A stretch of DNA of 64,000 nt, from positions 4,774,001-4,838,000 of the forward strand of contig NC_066269.1 of NCBI RefSeq assembly GCF_905404315.1, in the 5' to 3' direction. Of this stretch, positions 21,632-32,158 are shown piece by piece. This DNA comes from Leptidea sinapis. Lineage: Eukaryota; Arthropoda; Insecta; Lepidoptera; Pieridae. The translations under genes were made by a program, and so were the position numbers. The notes under the pieces are model-generated. The model saw only the letters and a program-made list of their open reading frames with translations, did not search any database and was not told the DNA's origin. Position 1 is the first letter of the stretch, and every line of letters starts with the position of its first letter.

Positions 21632-21832
21632 TATTTTCTATGAGAGAATTAATTGACGCACGGTTTAACAGTTTTGCTGTGAAACAGTTTCACTAAACAA
21701 TTTCACTATACCAACAGGCAGATATTTTACGAAATAATTCTTGATGTTATCAAATATTATTGACAAATTCATAAGAAAATGTATTTTATTCATTATGTAC
21801 AGAACAACGTCTGTCAGGTCAGTTACAAGTAT
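21632..21832 (-). mobile_element. CTGACCC-start repeat, 5' half
   Basis: Plus strand has GACGCACGGTTTAACAGTTT, ATTTTACGAAATAATTCTTG and GTACAGAACAACGTCTGTCA, the reverse complement of 55947-56140. Confidence 0.7.
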
Positions 21833-22161
21833 AGATTTTCGATAGTCTTAATATATTCAAATATCCAGGAATCTTTAGAATTCGATTTAAGGCGCTGATT
21901 TATTGTAAATGTACTCTCGAATGTTCAACAGAGTCACTAAAGTGAATTGGCAAAAATCTTAAATTTTTTAACAATCCATTTTCTCGAGGTGAGCCAGAAA
22001 CATTTCCTTATATGATATCACTCAGGACTGAAGCCAAGGGTGCTTGCTGGGTTCAACACACTCAGAAGGCTTCGTCAGCTTCCGGTTTCATTTAATTACT
22101 ACACAGAACCTCTGTTTTATGATATGGGTACTTCGATGCAATCGAAACTGACCACAAAAGT

Positions 22162-22780
22162 CAAAGTCAAATAAACTTTATTCAAATAGGCTTAAACAAA
22201 GCGCTTTGAATCTTCACTACAAATATTTCTTTTAAATTACTGAATTTACCATATTTTTGTAAAAAGTTGAGAGCTCGTGAGACGAACATACAAGAAACTC
22301 AACGGCCACTCTTTTCAAATCAAATCAAAATCACTTTATTCAGGTAGGTGACGGAAATGACACTTATGAATGTCATAAAATATGTTTGTTTCTTATTGAA
22401 TCTACAGCTACTTCGTAAAGGGTTGAGCTTATAAGAAGAAGTAGCAAGAAACTCATTGCCACTCTTTTAAATAAAGATGTACATTTATATCGTTTTACAA
22501 ATCATTTCAATTACAATATAATATGTAAAGTGATGCAACAAACAAATAGAATATTTTACAATGGCTGTAATACACATAACAAACTAGTTTGTAAGGTGTT
22601 GCATCCAATATATGAGTTAAAAAGTATGAATTATTTCAAGGAAAGTAATAAGGAATTAAATATAAAAAATATATTTTATCGTATATTGGATGCACCTTTA
22701 GAGCTTGAACTCATTGTTTGTGTAAAGATGCTTCGTGAACATGATGGTCGTGATTGCTGTCACAATTTGCATCCAACATG
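22162..22780 (-). mobile_element. LINE family C, interrupted by a LINE family D tail
   Basis: Read on the minus strand, 22780-22536 carries AGCTCTAAAGGTGCATCCAA, TTACAGCCATTGTAAAATAT and CTATTTG. After a break, 22315-22162 carries AAAAGAGTGGCCGTTGAGTT, CACGAGCTCTCAACTTTTTA and the AATAAAGTTTATTTGACTTT tail. The intact join is visible in the copy at 23370-23395. The 103-codon plus-strand frame at 22530-22841 is antisense to this LINE. Confidence 0.75.
22316..22535 (-). mobile_element. LINE family D tail nested in family C
   Basis: Plus strand runs CAAATCAAAATCACTTTATT, GGAAATGACACTTATGAATG, GTAGCAAGAAACTCATTGCC and AATATAATATGTAAAGTGAT. The same tail, also minus, occurs at 43804, 51178, 52845 and 62345. 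Its tail sits exactly at the break in the family C element. Confidence 0.75.
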
Positions 22781-23094
22781 GTCCGCTAACTTTAAACAGC
22801 CGCTTAGGAGTGTTTTTTCTCATTCTGACTTAGGTCAATAGAAGAAGACAGGGTGAGAATTAGCAATGCTTTAAGTTACCAGACTATTATGAATAAGGGG
22901 GGTAGAGTCTACAAGTTTTAAAAGTTCTCCATTTAAAATAGGTTCTCCTTGGTACTTTTATTACAATTGATAGGGAGAATTAAATAAATTTTGTTTTACT
23001 CGCGGTAAGTGACCAATTATACGAAACTTTCCTCCCCGGTACGTCATTGGTATTGAGTATTACCAAAATGATTATCTTTTCATATATAAATCAT

Positions 23095-23515
23095 TGTGTT
23101 TGTTGGATGCCACTACTAATTTTATGACAGTAATTACGACCGTTATGTTAACAAAGCATCCTTACACAAACAATAAATTGAAGCTCTAAAGGTTGATGCA
23201 TCCAATATAAGATAATTTATATTTATACAATTCGTTCTTTATTATTTTTTATGAATTATTAAATATTTAAAATGCTTTAAACTTTGAACACGTTTCATAT
23301 ATTGGATGCAGCACCTTACAAACTAATTTGTTATGTATATTACAGCCATTGTAAAATACTCTATTGATTGAAAAGAGTGGCCGTTGGGTACTTGAATGTA
23401 TTTGTCACATGCTCTACTTTTTCCGAACTAAATATTTATAGTGACGATTCAAAAGTGCTTATTTTGCGCCTAATTGAATAAAGATTATATGACTTTGACT
23501 TTGGGTGCTGTGATC
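23095..23515 (+). mobile_element. LINE family C, longest 3' end
   Basis: Contains AATAAATTGAAGCTCTAAAG, ATATTGGATGCAGCACCTTA, AGAGTGGCCGTTGGGTACTT and the terminal CTAATTGAATAAAGATTATA then TGACTTTGACTTTGG. It is in opposite orientation to 22162-22780, making an inverted pair about 320 bp apart. Reading frames are broken. Confidence 0.75.
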
Positions 23516-24384
23516 TTTTGAGCTTTAACTAAATAAAGGTAACCGTCCACCAAACTAAAAGTCGCATAATAGAAACCACTACTTTGGCAATATTGCTATT
23601 GCAGTAAATTTCTGAATTATTGAAAAGTATTAGCTATTATCCCAGAAACTGATGTATCTCCAGCATCGTCTAGTTGAAAAGAATGTCAATTAATGCCAAA
23701 TTGTTACATAATATCTGTAGTCAGTGGTGTGCATTGCTTTTCTAGCAAGTAAGGCACTGTAAATCTAACTAGTCGTAGTCGGGCCTTGGAATATGCAATC
23801 TGGAGATAGCTTACCGCATGTATTTAGTATTTAGCATAAGGAAAATTATATGAGTAGGTGTTCAAAAGAACTGTGATTATTAAATAACAGCGCCAAATAA
23901 AACTAAATTCACTTTAATACTATATTCATTTAGGTTCTTAACGAGGCATGCACTGCTTATATGATATGCACGACCCTGCCGGCAGTCTATATTTCTTGTG
24001 CCTTCGTGCCCTCATAATTCTAATGCTAAGATCTATAGCACAGTAGACATATGTATGTTCGAAATAACACACTCACACAAACATGCGCATTGACGAGGCC
24101 CCTAAGCGGTTTTCGCGGTCAAAACGAGTCGAGTGTCACGTATCTATAATATTGCATCTTACATTGTATAGCTATCATACATACACTATACATAAAAATC
24201 TTACGTTTTTTACTTTTTTACGCTCCGCAACGTCCCATAAGGAACTTCGTTCCAAAACTCTTTATTTAAAGTCGGTTAGAAAAATAACCTGACAACCCTA
24301 TTGCTTCAATGGAGTGTACGCACATGTAGGTAAGTATTTTTTCAACAAGGCTTAGTTTCAATACTGATACATATGTCTACTGTG
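23516..24384. other. Unassigned
   Basis: A 69-codon ATG frame at 24083-24292 has no recognisable domain. A GC-richer patch at 23940-24010 includes ACCCTGCCGGCAGTC. No repeat match in the window. Confidence 0.35.
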
Positions 24385-24590
24385 TCTATAGAGCATATTT
24401 AGGCTTTACTTAAGTAAAACTTATCTGAGTGTGATAAAACGCGAACTTGATTTTTGTTTTGGGCTGTCTTAGCTTGACCTCAGCTGTCAAATCACTATAA
24501 TAGTGAAATCAAAGATTATGCTAAGCTTACACTTAGCGAAGTTTTACGTTAGTAAAGTCTGAGCAAAGTTTAAGTACGCTCTATAGATCT
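24385..24590. mobile_element. MITE with TATAGAGC termini, copy 1
   Basis: The left end CTATAGAGCATATTTAGG and the right end, reverse complement CTATAGAGCGTACTTAAAC, are inverted. The interior has GTGTGATAAAACGCGAACTT and TCAAAGATTATGCTAAGC. An opposite-orientation copy is at 43390-43603. No coding capacity. Confidence 0.7.
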
Positions 24591-24799
24591 CAGACTAAGT
24601 ATTCTCCCGTACTTTACGTCCTTAGGATCAATATGCTTTGATTTTATCATGGATAATGATTCGGTTACTAAATCACATTCCAAATTCAAATTTAAAAAAA
24701 AATATTCACTTTGAACCTTATAAGTTATTTAGTGCAAGTAAGAATGAAATACAAAATGATTTGCAATATACATGTGACTTCATTCATTTTAAATGTTTT

Positions 24800-25096
24800 A
24801 CCCGGAGCTTCTTTGCACAGGATGCCTAGATTTTAGGTATCCCAACGGCGTCTTTTTCTGCTGTGAAGCAGTAATGTGTAAGCATTATTGTAATATTGTA
24901 TAAAACGGTCTGAAGGGTGATTGAGTAGAGACTAACTAGTGAAATTACTAGGTAATTGAGACTTAACATCTTATGTCTCAAGGTGACGAGGGCAATTGTA
25001 GTGCCGCTCAGAACTATAAGGTTTTTCAAGAATCCTGAATTACCTTCAGCTGAATGTCCTGCTCGTATTGTCTATTATTGTCATAAAAAAAAAACA
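24800..25096 (+). mobile_element. Family M short repeat
   Basis: Sense plus: CTTCTTTGCACAGGATGCC, TTCTGCTGTGAAGCAGTAAT, TAGTGAAATTACTAGG, CCTTCAGCTGAATGTCCTGC, then CATAAAAAAAA. Slightly shortened in the middle, where one hairpin arm is lost. Confidence 0.8.
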
Positions 25097-25309
25097 ATAA
25101 TTATAAATTTACAAACATTAGTCAACAATATCATTCAATAAAATGAAGATGTTTACAGAAAAATTTCCTGTTGCGGAGCGAATAATATTAGAGAAGGTTT
25201 CAAAGTTAGCATTTGAACTCCTTTGTAGCATGTTTTCTCTCATCAACGGCTGGCAAGATTAACGTGAGATGTTAACGCTGCCAGCTGATTGATTGATGAA
25301 TGAAGGAAG

Positions 25310-25455
25310 AGATTCTCTATTTAAAGTAGATATTCTTACAAGCGCAAAGAATGAATAATGGGAGAGTTTCTTGCGCCGCTTCTTGTCTCTCAGTGCGCCA
25401 TACCTTTTATAAGCGATCACAAAAATAATTCTTGAGAAAATAATTGTCATATTAC
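25310..25455 (+). mobile_element. LINE family B, 3' UTR fragment
   Basis: GGGAGAGTTTCTTGCGCCGC, TTCTTGTCTCTCAGTGCGCC and TTGAGAAAATAATTGTCAT match the tail of 5990-6425. Confidence 0.75.
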
Positions 25456-26280
25456 ACTTATCAGTCGATGTATAAGTTGTTACTTTAAAAACTAGTCACC
25501 CACCATCGTACCAACCAGTTGGCACTACTATACTTTTTTATTTTGCATAACCTGATTTTTTCAATATTGCATAAGCTTTTTTCATATTGCCTTGGTATTA
25601 AAAAATTTAACCGTTGCGGAAGTGGTTGGCAATTTGGCCTTTTTGGCGATGGCAATGAGGGCTCGTGTGACCTCCCGCGTGACCTCAGCACTGCAGACCT
25701 CTCTGAAGGCTGGAGTGCACTAAACTTTCGTAACTCAATTCGCACTTCGCGACTACAGAGACTGTCTACATCTGTCCGTTGAACAATAAATAGTCAATAA
25801 CAGTCAAAACTGAAATGCATAGCAGGTGAGAGAGTGCCACACGTTTTTATGCGTAGTAATGTAATCTGATTATGTAATGGATATTATACAATTAATTATT
25901 AATAATCCTATGGTGTAGCCAATCTTTTGGGCGAACTAACTAACTTGAGCTACTAAAATCAAAAACTTCTCTGACTCTGTCTATTCCTCTTTATACCAAT
26001 AGAATATATTGGAAACTTATATTGTTGGTGTGGCATTGTAAGCAATAATTACATCAAATATTTTCTTTTTACTTCAAATAAATACTGATAATTTCTAATT
26101 TATAAATATAACCAATGACATTCATGTATAGAACGTCATCGAAGCGACATCTCAAGTTAATTTCCTGATATTCAATTATTGGGGTTGAGCTGGTTATCAA
26201 CTGAAAAATAAATCCTATAGATGGAGCCAAAGCCTTGAAAGAGAGTTGAAAAAGATGTACCAAAATTTACAAACCATACG
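25456..26280. other. Unassigned, with a GC-richer patch
   Basis: The patch 25605-25790 carries opposing 86- and 87-codon frames and the sequence GTGACCTCCCGCGTGACCTC. Neither frame has a recognisable domain. Nothing else is supported. Confidence 0.35.
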
Positions 26281-26283
26281 TCA

Positions 26284-26350
26284 CTCGAGGGGTTAGCTCA
26301 GTTGGAAGAGCGCTCGGATGGAACCTGAGAGTTAGCAAGTTGGAGTGCCG
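26284..26350 (+). mobile_element. Degenerate tRNA-like sequence
   Basis: GGGGTTAGCTCAGTTGGAAG and AGAGCGCTCGG give a strong box A and D-arm. The box B region, GTTGGAGTGCC, has lost the TTCGA core and the acceptor stem is not closed. It is either a tRNA pseudogene or a SINE head of another family. Confidence 0.5.
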
Positions 26351-27085
26351 CATCACTTATAAATTTTGATTACAAATTTAAGGCATCCTAGAAGTTAGAA
26401 TCTTAATAGTAAGTTAAAAAAAACTATTCATTATTTTACCACTCTTTTTTCAAGTGCAAACGTCTTGTTTCAATTTCTTTATTGTGGGTATATCGACCAC
26501 GTCATGTTCCATACAACTGAATTGAAATATCGGCTACAATCGTGAATACCCGTAAATGTTTGAGTAGTCCCCGAGGTCCTACATGTTTGATTTGCTAAAC
26601 AATTGTATATGTTATCTATACACACACATGGCGTATACACGATTTTGTAATTCTGCGTAAATGCTTCAATATTGTTAGCTAGTGACCCTGACGAGCTCAT
26701 CTAGGTGGGGGGAGGGGGAAGACTGCTCTACTGACACTCCTTTATGGCTAAATTTTTAAAACTACTTTATTAAACGGTCACGTAAAATGTTTTTTTTTTT
26801 TTCATAAACATCTGTAGCTATCAATAAATACGAGTTTTATTTAGTGTTTGGATGGTTTCACTGAAGGAGAAAATAAAAGGCCCTCGTTTTTGCTAATTTA
26901 TTACGAAAGCGGGAATAATGACGACAACATACTTCAATACATAAGCACGTTGCGTCTGAAACTTAGAATTAAGATGATCATGAAGGTAATTAACTTCAAA
27001 ATTTAACGAGTGTTGCTGTATTGTCGGCAATTTGTATTTAATTAAGTGGCAACACAATACAAAGTCACTGACGCATTGGTCGGGA
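26351..27085. other. Unassigned
   Basis: A T-run near 26790 and short minus frames at 26479-26700 and 26893-27150. No feature supported. Confidence 0.35.
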
Positions 27086-27089
27086 AATA

Positions 27090-27240
27090 TTACCTTGAGT
27101 GACGTGTTTCCCGCGCTCCGACCTCGCTGGCGGCCGCGACGCTTCGGCAACGATCGGCAATGTTCGTACTTGTTCGTGACTAGTTATCGTAGTAGGTCGT
27201 AAGTGACGAGGCTATCGCCATTTAATAATAAGAGTAAGTT
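27090..27240. promoter_or_regulatory. GC island, possible promoter or first exon
   Basis: CpG-rich stretch (TTTCCCGCGCTCCGACCTCG, CTGGCGGCCGCGACGCTTCG) in AT-rich surroundings. Consensus GTAAGT donors lie at the right edge on the plus strand (GGTCGTAAGTGA, AAGAGTAAGTTG). On the minus strand CACTCAAGGTAATA could be a donor. No initiator or downstream element pair is present and no ATG frame is convincing. Confidence 0.3.
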
Positions 27241-27317
27241 GCTAACCAAAGTTTAAGTAATAAGGTGTAATTTGTTACACGATATTAAATCTAGTAATAA
27301 TATAATTATATAAAATA

Positions 27318-27650
27318 CTAGCTGACCCGACAGACGTGAACAAAATACTGTTTTTTTATGAATTTCTTTATAATATTTCATAACATCAAGAATTATTTCG
27401 TATAATATGCTCCATGTTGTTATAATGAAATTGTTTCACAGCAGAACTGTCAAACTGTGCCTTAATAAATTCACTCATAGAAAATATGTCCATACAAAAC
27501 AAATATTGGAAATAAAAATAATTATGGGTCCCAAATCGAAATAAATGAAATGAAATAAAATCCCCATCAATATCCGTTCATTACTTTAGAAGTTCACTGG
27601 AAACAAGCGTCAGGACACTGGATTTATATATATTAAAGACATTACAGAAA
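27318..27650 (+). mobile_element. CTGACCC-start repeat
   Basis: TAGCTGACCCGACAGACGTG, CATCAAGAATTATTTCGTAT, TGTTTCACAGCAGAACTGTC and CTGGATTTATATATATTAAA match the copy at 55947 from end to end. Confidence 0.75.
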
Positions 27651-27653
27651 CTT

Positions 27654-27750
27654 CTAGCCCCTTTACGAACTGATGTAGTTTCATGACGTTTTACCAAATG
27701 TTCCAATATGTTATATTATTGTCACTCCCTATGCTAAAGAAATATATTTC
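27654..27750 (+). repeat. Small repeat, second copy at 40429-40508
   Basis: AGCCCCTTTACGAACTGATG, TAGTTTCATGACG and TATATTATTGTCACTCC recur at 40429-40508, each time near another short element's end. Confidence 0.55.
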
Positions 27751-27753
27751 TAC

Positions 27754-28433
27754 AAGCTGACCCAGCAAACGTTGTATTGCTATATAAAGTATTTAGAAGA
27801 AAGTTTTTGGAATATAAAAAATAGAGGCAACCGATTCCCAGACCTACCAAATATATCATACTACAATTATTGAATTCGATTGCTATCTTACAACCCATAG
27901 CAGATTTGTGGATGGAACAGAATAATATAAATATTTTGATACAAAAATAGTTGTAGATTGTCGTAGGGCGAAAAATTGATTTTATTATATATATGATTGA
28001 AGTTTTAATGCTGAATCATAATAAAATAAAAATAAATTATATTTAGGGGTGGATCACGTGAAGTAGCTTCTTCGCAATATTTGATTGACTGCGACGACCT
28101 ACGTCAGGTTAACAACTGTAGTTAATGTACCAACTATAGTTAGCTAAAAATAATTATATTTTTTACCTCCTGAGAAAGTTAGAACGATATAAATATTCTA
28201 ATTAGTTATTCATTTTAAAATATTCTATCAATTTGATTTCTGAACGACGGAGGACACATCAAAGGGAAAACAAAAATGTTGTTTTTATTTAATTCCGAGA
28301 ATTTTCATATTTATTCACCTTTTAAACCTTCCCTGGACTTCCACAAATAATTCAAGACCAAAATTAGCCAAATCGGTTCAGCCGTTCTCGAGTTTTAGCG
28401 AGACTAACGAACAGCAATTCATTTTTATATATA
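27754..28433 (+). mobile_element. CTGACCC-start repeat, long variant
   Basis: Begins AGCTGACCCAGCAAACGTTG and ends AGCCGTTCTCGAGTTTTAGC, then GAGACTAACGAACAGCAATT and a TATATATA tail, the ending of the copies at 47709 and 53618. Middle sequence differs, so it is a distinct subfamily. Confidence 0.65.
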
Positions 28434-28435
28434 TA

Positions 28436-28915
28436 CTAGTGGACCCAACAGACGTTGTCCTGTCGGAAATTTCAGACACACGTCTTAAATTTGAAAAATC
28501 GGTCCATCCGTTGGGAGGAGTCCACTTAAATACATATGAGCTCCTGCTCATGTGTATATTAAATATTTAATTATATTATATCGACGGAATTGAGAATCTA
28601 AACCAATCTCAAATTCACTGGAACACACAAAAAATCATCAAAATCGGTCCAGCCGTTTAGGAGGTAGTTTAATTGTGAATCAAAACCATTATAAAATCCA
28701 CCTGAAGACACACACCAATCTCAAATTCACTGCAACACACAAAAAAATCATCAAAATCGGTCCAGCCGTTTAGGAGGTAGTTTAATTGTGAATCTAAACC
28801 ATTCTCGAATCCTTTTGAATACACACAGAAAGTTTCATTAGAATCGGTCCAGCCGTCTAGGAGGAGTTCAGTGACATACACACGCACACAAGAAATATAT
28901 ATATAAAGATATATA
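28436..28915 (+). mobile_element. CTGACCC-related repeat with internal tandem units
   Basis: Starts ACTAGTGGACCCAACAGACG. A unit with CTCAAATTCACTG, CACACAAAAAATCATC and CGGTCCAGCCGTTTAGGAGG recurs at 28608 and 28720 (period 112), with a third diverged unit to about 28865. The tail is ATATATATATAAAGA. Confidence 0.65.
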
Positions 28916-29104
28916 GATATATAGATTTCTAGTGATTCGTTGCATCTGATATTTCTTGTATGTATATTTTAAGAAATTGTGACTGAACATACACATAGTA
29001 AACTTAAATTTCAATTGAGTCATAGAACATGAACAAACTGAAAACATAAATTTAATTTGGAACTTTTGTATTAAGTTAAAACTTATGTGTACATCAGAAA
29101 CTAG

Positions 29105-29290
29105 TTTATTAATTTTTAGAAAATTTATTGAAGTAGGCGTAACTTTGTCTCGTGCCAGATTTTGGCGAGACAACACGTCCTGAGGATTCCTCGAGATGCC
29201 TGTAGAGGCGAAACACGTGTCGAATTGTTTAAAGACAAATATTGGCGGAATTAACACTAAAGAAAACTCAAATCATTTGTATAATAATTT
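29105..29290 (+). mobile_element. Hammerhead-like repeat, second copy of the 11.1-kb family
   Basis: CTGAGGA at 29180-29186 and GAAAC at 29210-29214 flank a short stem (GCCT/AGGC). ACACGT before and ACGTGT after pair perfectly. Shared flanks with 11045-11265 are CTCGTGCCAGATTTTGGCGA, TCGAATTGTTTAAAGACAAA and AAAGAAAACTCAAATCATTT. The 129-codon minus frame at 28868-29257 crosses two repeats and is not a gene. Confidence 0.6.
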
Positions 29291-29319
29291 TTAATCAATT
29301 AGAATAGAAATATTTTTAT

Positions 29320-29475
29320 ATACCACATGGAATGACATATTATGCCTTATAGGCATATGCTTTAACAACATCATCCCAGAAAATGTAAAAAAGAAAGAAA
29401 AAGAATTGTTAAGAAACGTGTGTGTGGTAAAAGTTATTATAACATAAATTATTTTCTTAATCATATCCTGATATC
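29320..29475 (+). mobile_element. LINE family A, coding remnant
   Basis: Contains TGCTTTAACAACATCATCCC, AGAAAATGT, GAATTGTTAAGAAACGTGTG and TATTATAACATAAATTATTT, matching 8395-8480. Heavily eroded. Confidence 0.6.
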
Positions 29476-29499
29476 ATTTCTTAATAATAATTTATGAAA

Positions 29500-29580
29500 A
29501 CATGGGCACGTGGCGGGCGAGGATCGAACCGGGGGCTTCGTGGTGAGAGTCAACGGTTTAACCTTTTAAACTTTAACCTT
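29500..29580 (-). mobile_element. tRNA-like block, minus strand
   Basis: GGCGAGGATCGAACCGGGGG on the plus strand is the complement of a consensus box B (GGTTCGATCC). Box A is unclear, and no cloverleaf closes. SINE head or chance. Confidence 0.35.
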
Positions 29581-29790
29581 AACCTAATTTTAACAATTGG
29601 CGGCTAAATAACCTTCAAATTTCGCTGACAGCTTCCAGGAATCGCAAGTCCATAATGCTTCTACTTACTGTAAAAAAGTTAAAAATGAAATCTCCAGTAG
29701 AGCCACGTCCTGATTAAGTTAGCTCTACATATTGGTAACAGTATGATAAAGTTCCTGGATTGTGGAATTTATCATGTGAACATAACCTTA

Positions 29791-30006
29791 TATCATTTAT
29801 ACGTGTACATAGACTCTGACAGCTGTGAAAATGTCAAAAAAAACTTTAACAGTTAACACAAAGTGTCATACAAATCGCGAGTGTAAGACGTACACTCGCG
29901 ATTTGTATGTATGTATGTACTCGTCACGCACACTAAAGTTATAAACCTGTCCTATTTTCATCGGTTGTCTAGCAGCTAGAGGCTCTTTCTAGACTTATAA
30001 ACTATC
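29791..30006. mobile_element. MITE with ATTTATACGTC termini; strong internal hairpin
   Basis: Left end ATCATTTATACGTGTACA and right end TCTAGACTTATAAACTATC are inverted. Internally, 29867-29885 and 29891-29909 are perfect 19-bp inverted arms around a 5-nt loop (ATACAAATCGCGAGTGTA). Other copies are at 50971, 58848 and 60620. Confidence 0.75.
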
Positions 30007-30239
30007 TTTGGACATAACATGAAGTCCTATGGGCATAGTTTGTACGTAACGTTTTGCCAGTTAAATTAAAAACATTATTTACATTTGAACCTTGACAATC
30101 AACTCTTTAATAATGTTTTTGGTGAGATTGTAATTATTTAAATATATAAGAATTATAAGACACCTGTTAGAGTGAGACAATGCATTGAAAATTCGTAGAA
30201 AAGCAATAAACTTTACATTACTTTGAATGATTCAACGAA

Positions 30240-30845
30240 CTCGATTGCTTGACTTTGTGTAGAGATGACGCTTCATTGTATGGCTTCTATCGCATTCTTC
30301 CCAGGAAGAGATCCGGAGAGTTGCTCGACCTGATTCCTGTAACTTTGGCATCCTTAATTGTAGCGTTCCTCCACAGTGCAGTTTTCAGGGAATTTTCTGC
30401 CTTATGAAAATCACACTATGGAACGTACCTTTAGTGGTGTTTTCAGGGCGATATAACATTGAAAAAACTCGTACATTCAGATAAAAGAAGCTGGTACTGT
30501 GGAGCGGCTGAAAAGAGGTGAGAACAGTACTCCATGTGAGGCCGAATTTGCGTCTTATATAAGTTACTGGTGATATCTTGTAGTGAAGTACTGTCTCACC
30601 TCTGGTCGCAGTTTGTCGTTCTCTTCTCTTCTGCACAGAACTGAACGTTACTCGACATATATGTCGGAATACTCAGTGATATTCCGATACAACCTGTGTA
30701 AGTTAGAGAACTGATATAACATGGGTACTAAAATAGTGCATATCTTTCTTAAAGGCGGGAACGCTCCTGTGATTCCTCCAAAGCAATATCAGTGTTGCAA
30801 GAGAATGTGGGTGATCAAGTGACCCGTACCCGCGTTTGTTGTTGT
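30240..30845 (+). mobile_element. Jockey-like LINE 3' end, rearranged
   Basis: Coding remnants: GTAGAGATGACGCTTCATTG, CTCGACCTGATTCCTGTAAC, CCTCCACAGTGCAGTTTTCA. The tail GGCGGGAACGCTCCTGTGAT to GCATAAAAAAG lies at about 30755-30860. Between them a foreign block at about 30465-30660 reads in the opposite sense (AACAGTACTCCATGTGAGGC looks like minus-strand RT coding). A mosaic of two LINE pieces. Confidence 0.6.
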
Positions 30846-30972
30846 CCATTTGCATAAAAAAGAGTACCTTAGAAATTACCAAGTGATTGAAAAAAAATAT
30901 CTATATTCAGAATAACCAAACAGTGGCTTACCACTTAATGATTATCAAATTATTAAGAGTAAAAGAAACCTA

Positions 30973-31098
30973 CACAAATAAAATTTGAAAAACAAAATTT
31001 TATGAACGACGCGGGAGTCGAACCCACGACCTCCGGCTTCCGTGCCGGTATCCCGCATCGTTCATAAAATTTTGTTTGACAAATTTTATTTGTGTATT
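30973..31098. repeat. Hairpin element carrying a tRNA-like head
   Basis: Inverted arms of about 46 bp (ACACAAATAAAATTTG, ACAAAATTTTATGAACGA, GCGGGA) enclose a roughly 31-bp centre. On the minus strand it reads GGTCGTGGGTTCGACTCCCG, a T-arm with box B, and an anticodon-arm-like CCGGCACGGAAGCCGG. No D-arm is present. The right flank, ending in AGAAGTGAGG, recurs near 41455-41500. Confidence 0.6.
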
Positions 31099-31099
31099 A

Positions 31100-32158
31100 A
31101 TCCTAGAAGTGAGGGTTATCACTTTAAAAACATAACATTTTGTTTAAAAAGAAACATTAAAGACACAAATAAGTAACATTGAACAATATTTAAGACAAGT
31201 ACAAAAATATAGTCACAAAAAATCATAATATACGGTTCCCGTTTGTTGAAAATTCCTCTGTCGATTCGATCTCGACAAATCGGTGATAAGGACGTGTTAA
31301 ATTTATTTTGTTATAATCTCGATATATTGTAACAAAATCATTATGTAAAAAAGTAAAAAATACTGTCGCAAAAATCAATATTACAGTAGCTTCATTATCA
31401 AACTCAAAAAGGCTTACAAGTGTTTTTGAATTGACTCTACCAAAACTCCGACAAAATTATTAAAAGTAGAGCATGTGAGAGGCTCCTTCCTCACCGGTCA
31501 AAACCGGATCAAAATATATAGTTAAAAATTGCGGAAACTGATAAAATTATCAAAAAACATATTAATTTTTAATAAAAGTTACACTCCCCGGGATGCGAGC
31601 ACAAACGTTTGGTTCATCTTTTAATTATGTTTCAAACCAGCTATTGATACGTTGACAAGTCCGTTGCACACAGTTATAACTATAAATTACTTACGTATTC
31701 TTAATTTTAAAATATACATATACACTTAAAAATGATTTATTGATATTAATTTCAACTTTATTTACAAACAGTATTATAAACTCTTATTAAAACAAATTAT
31801 AGCAAGTACAACTTGACATCATATTGCCAGCTCATAAGCCACATTCGTGTATTTAGCAAATAGTGCATTCTCTTACAGCTTTTAAAGAGAAACAATTAAT
31901 TTAAGAGTGATAGTTGAGGAGAAGAGACACGTTGCCTGGTGGCTACTTCCCTTACTACCCGTACCACCAATGTAGAGTCTTAGAACTACTTACACCAGTG
32001 TAGAGGCCGCCTTTGTATCTTTGGCTCCACGAGCAAGAACCCTTTCCCTTTCATAAGGTGATTTTTCTGAGACCCTAGCCAAGGTTAAGGTATCATGCGT
32101 CTGACCCGATTAACAAAACTCTACAGTTTCGATAGTAAAATAAAAATACCCGCGGGGC
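31100..32158. other. Unassigned, possible upstream region of the 32.2-kb promoter
   Basis: No repeat recognised. The segment 31905-32110 is richer in GC (CCCTTACTACCCGTACCACC) than its surroundings and could hold regulatory sequence. Confidence 0.3.

Noticed and set aside
22530..22841. 103-codon plus-strand frame
   Set aside because: Lies antisense across a minus-strand LINE family C copy and the join with a family D tail; similar LINE sequence occurs at 23.1 and 47 kb.
26284..26350. Functional tRNA gene
   Set aside because: Box B core is lost and the acceptor stem does not pair.
26893..27150. Basic N-terminus (MPKRRGRQRGRS...) as a first coding exon
   Set aside because: The frame begins at TTG, with no ATG in frame close upstream; the Arg-rich start reflects the GC island.
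28868..29257. 129-codon minus-strand frame
   Set aside because: Crosses the end of a CTGACCC-type repeat and the hammerhead-like repeat in antisense; no domain.
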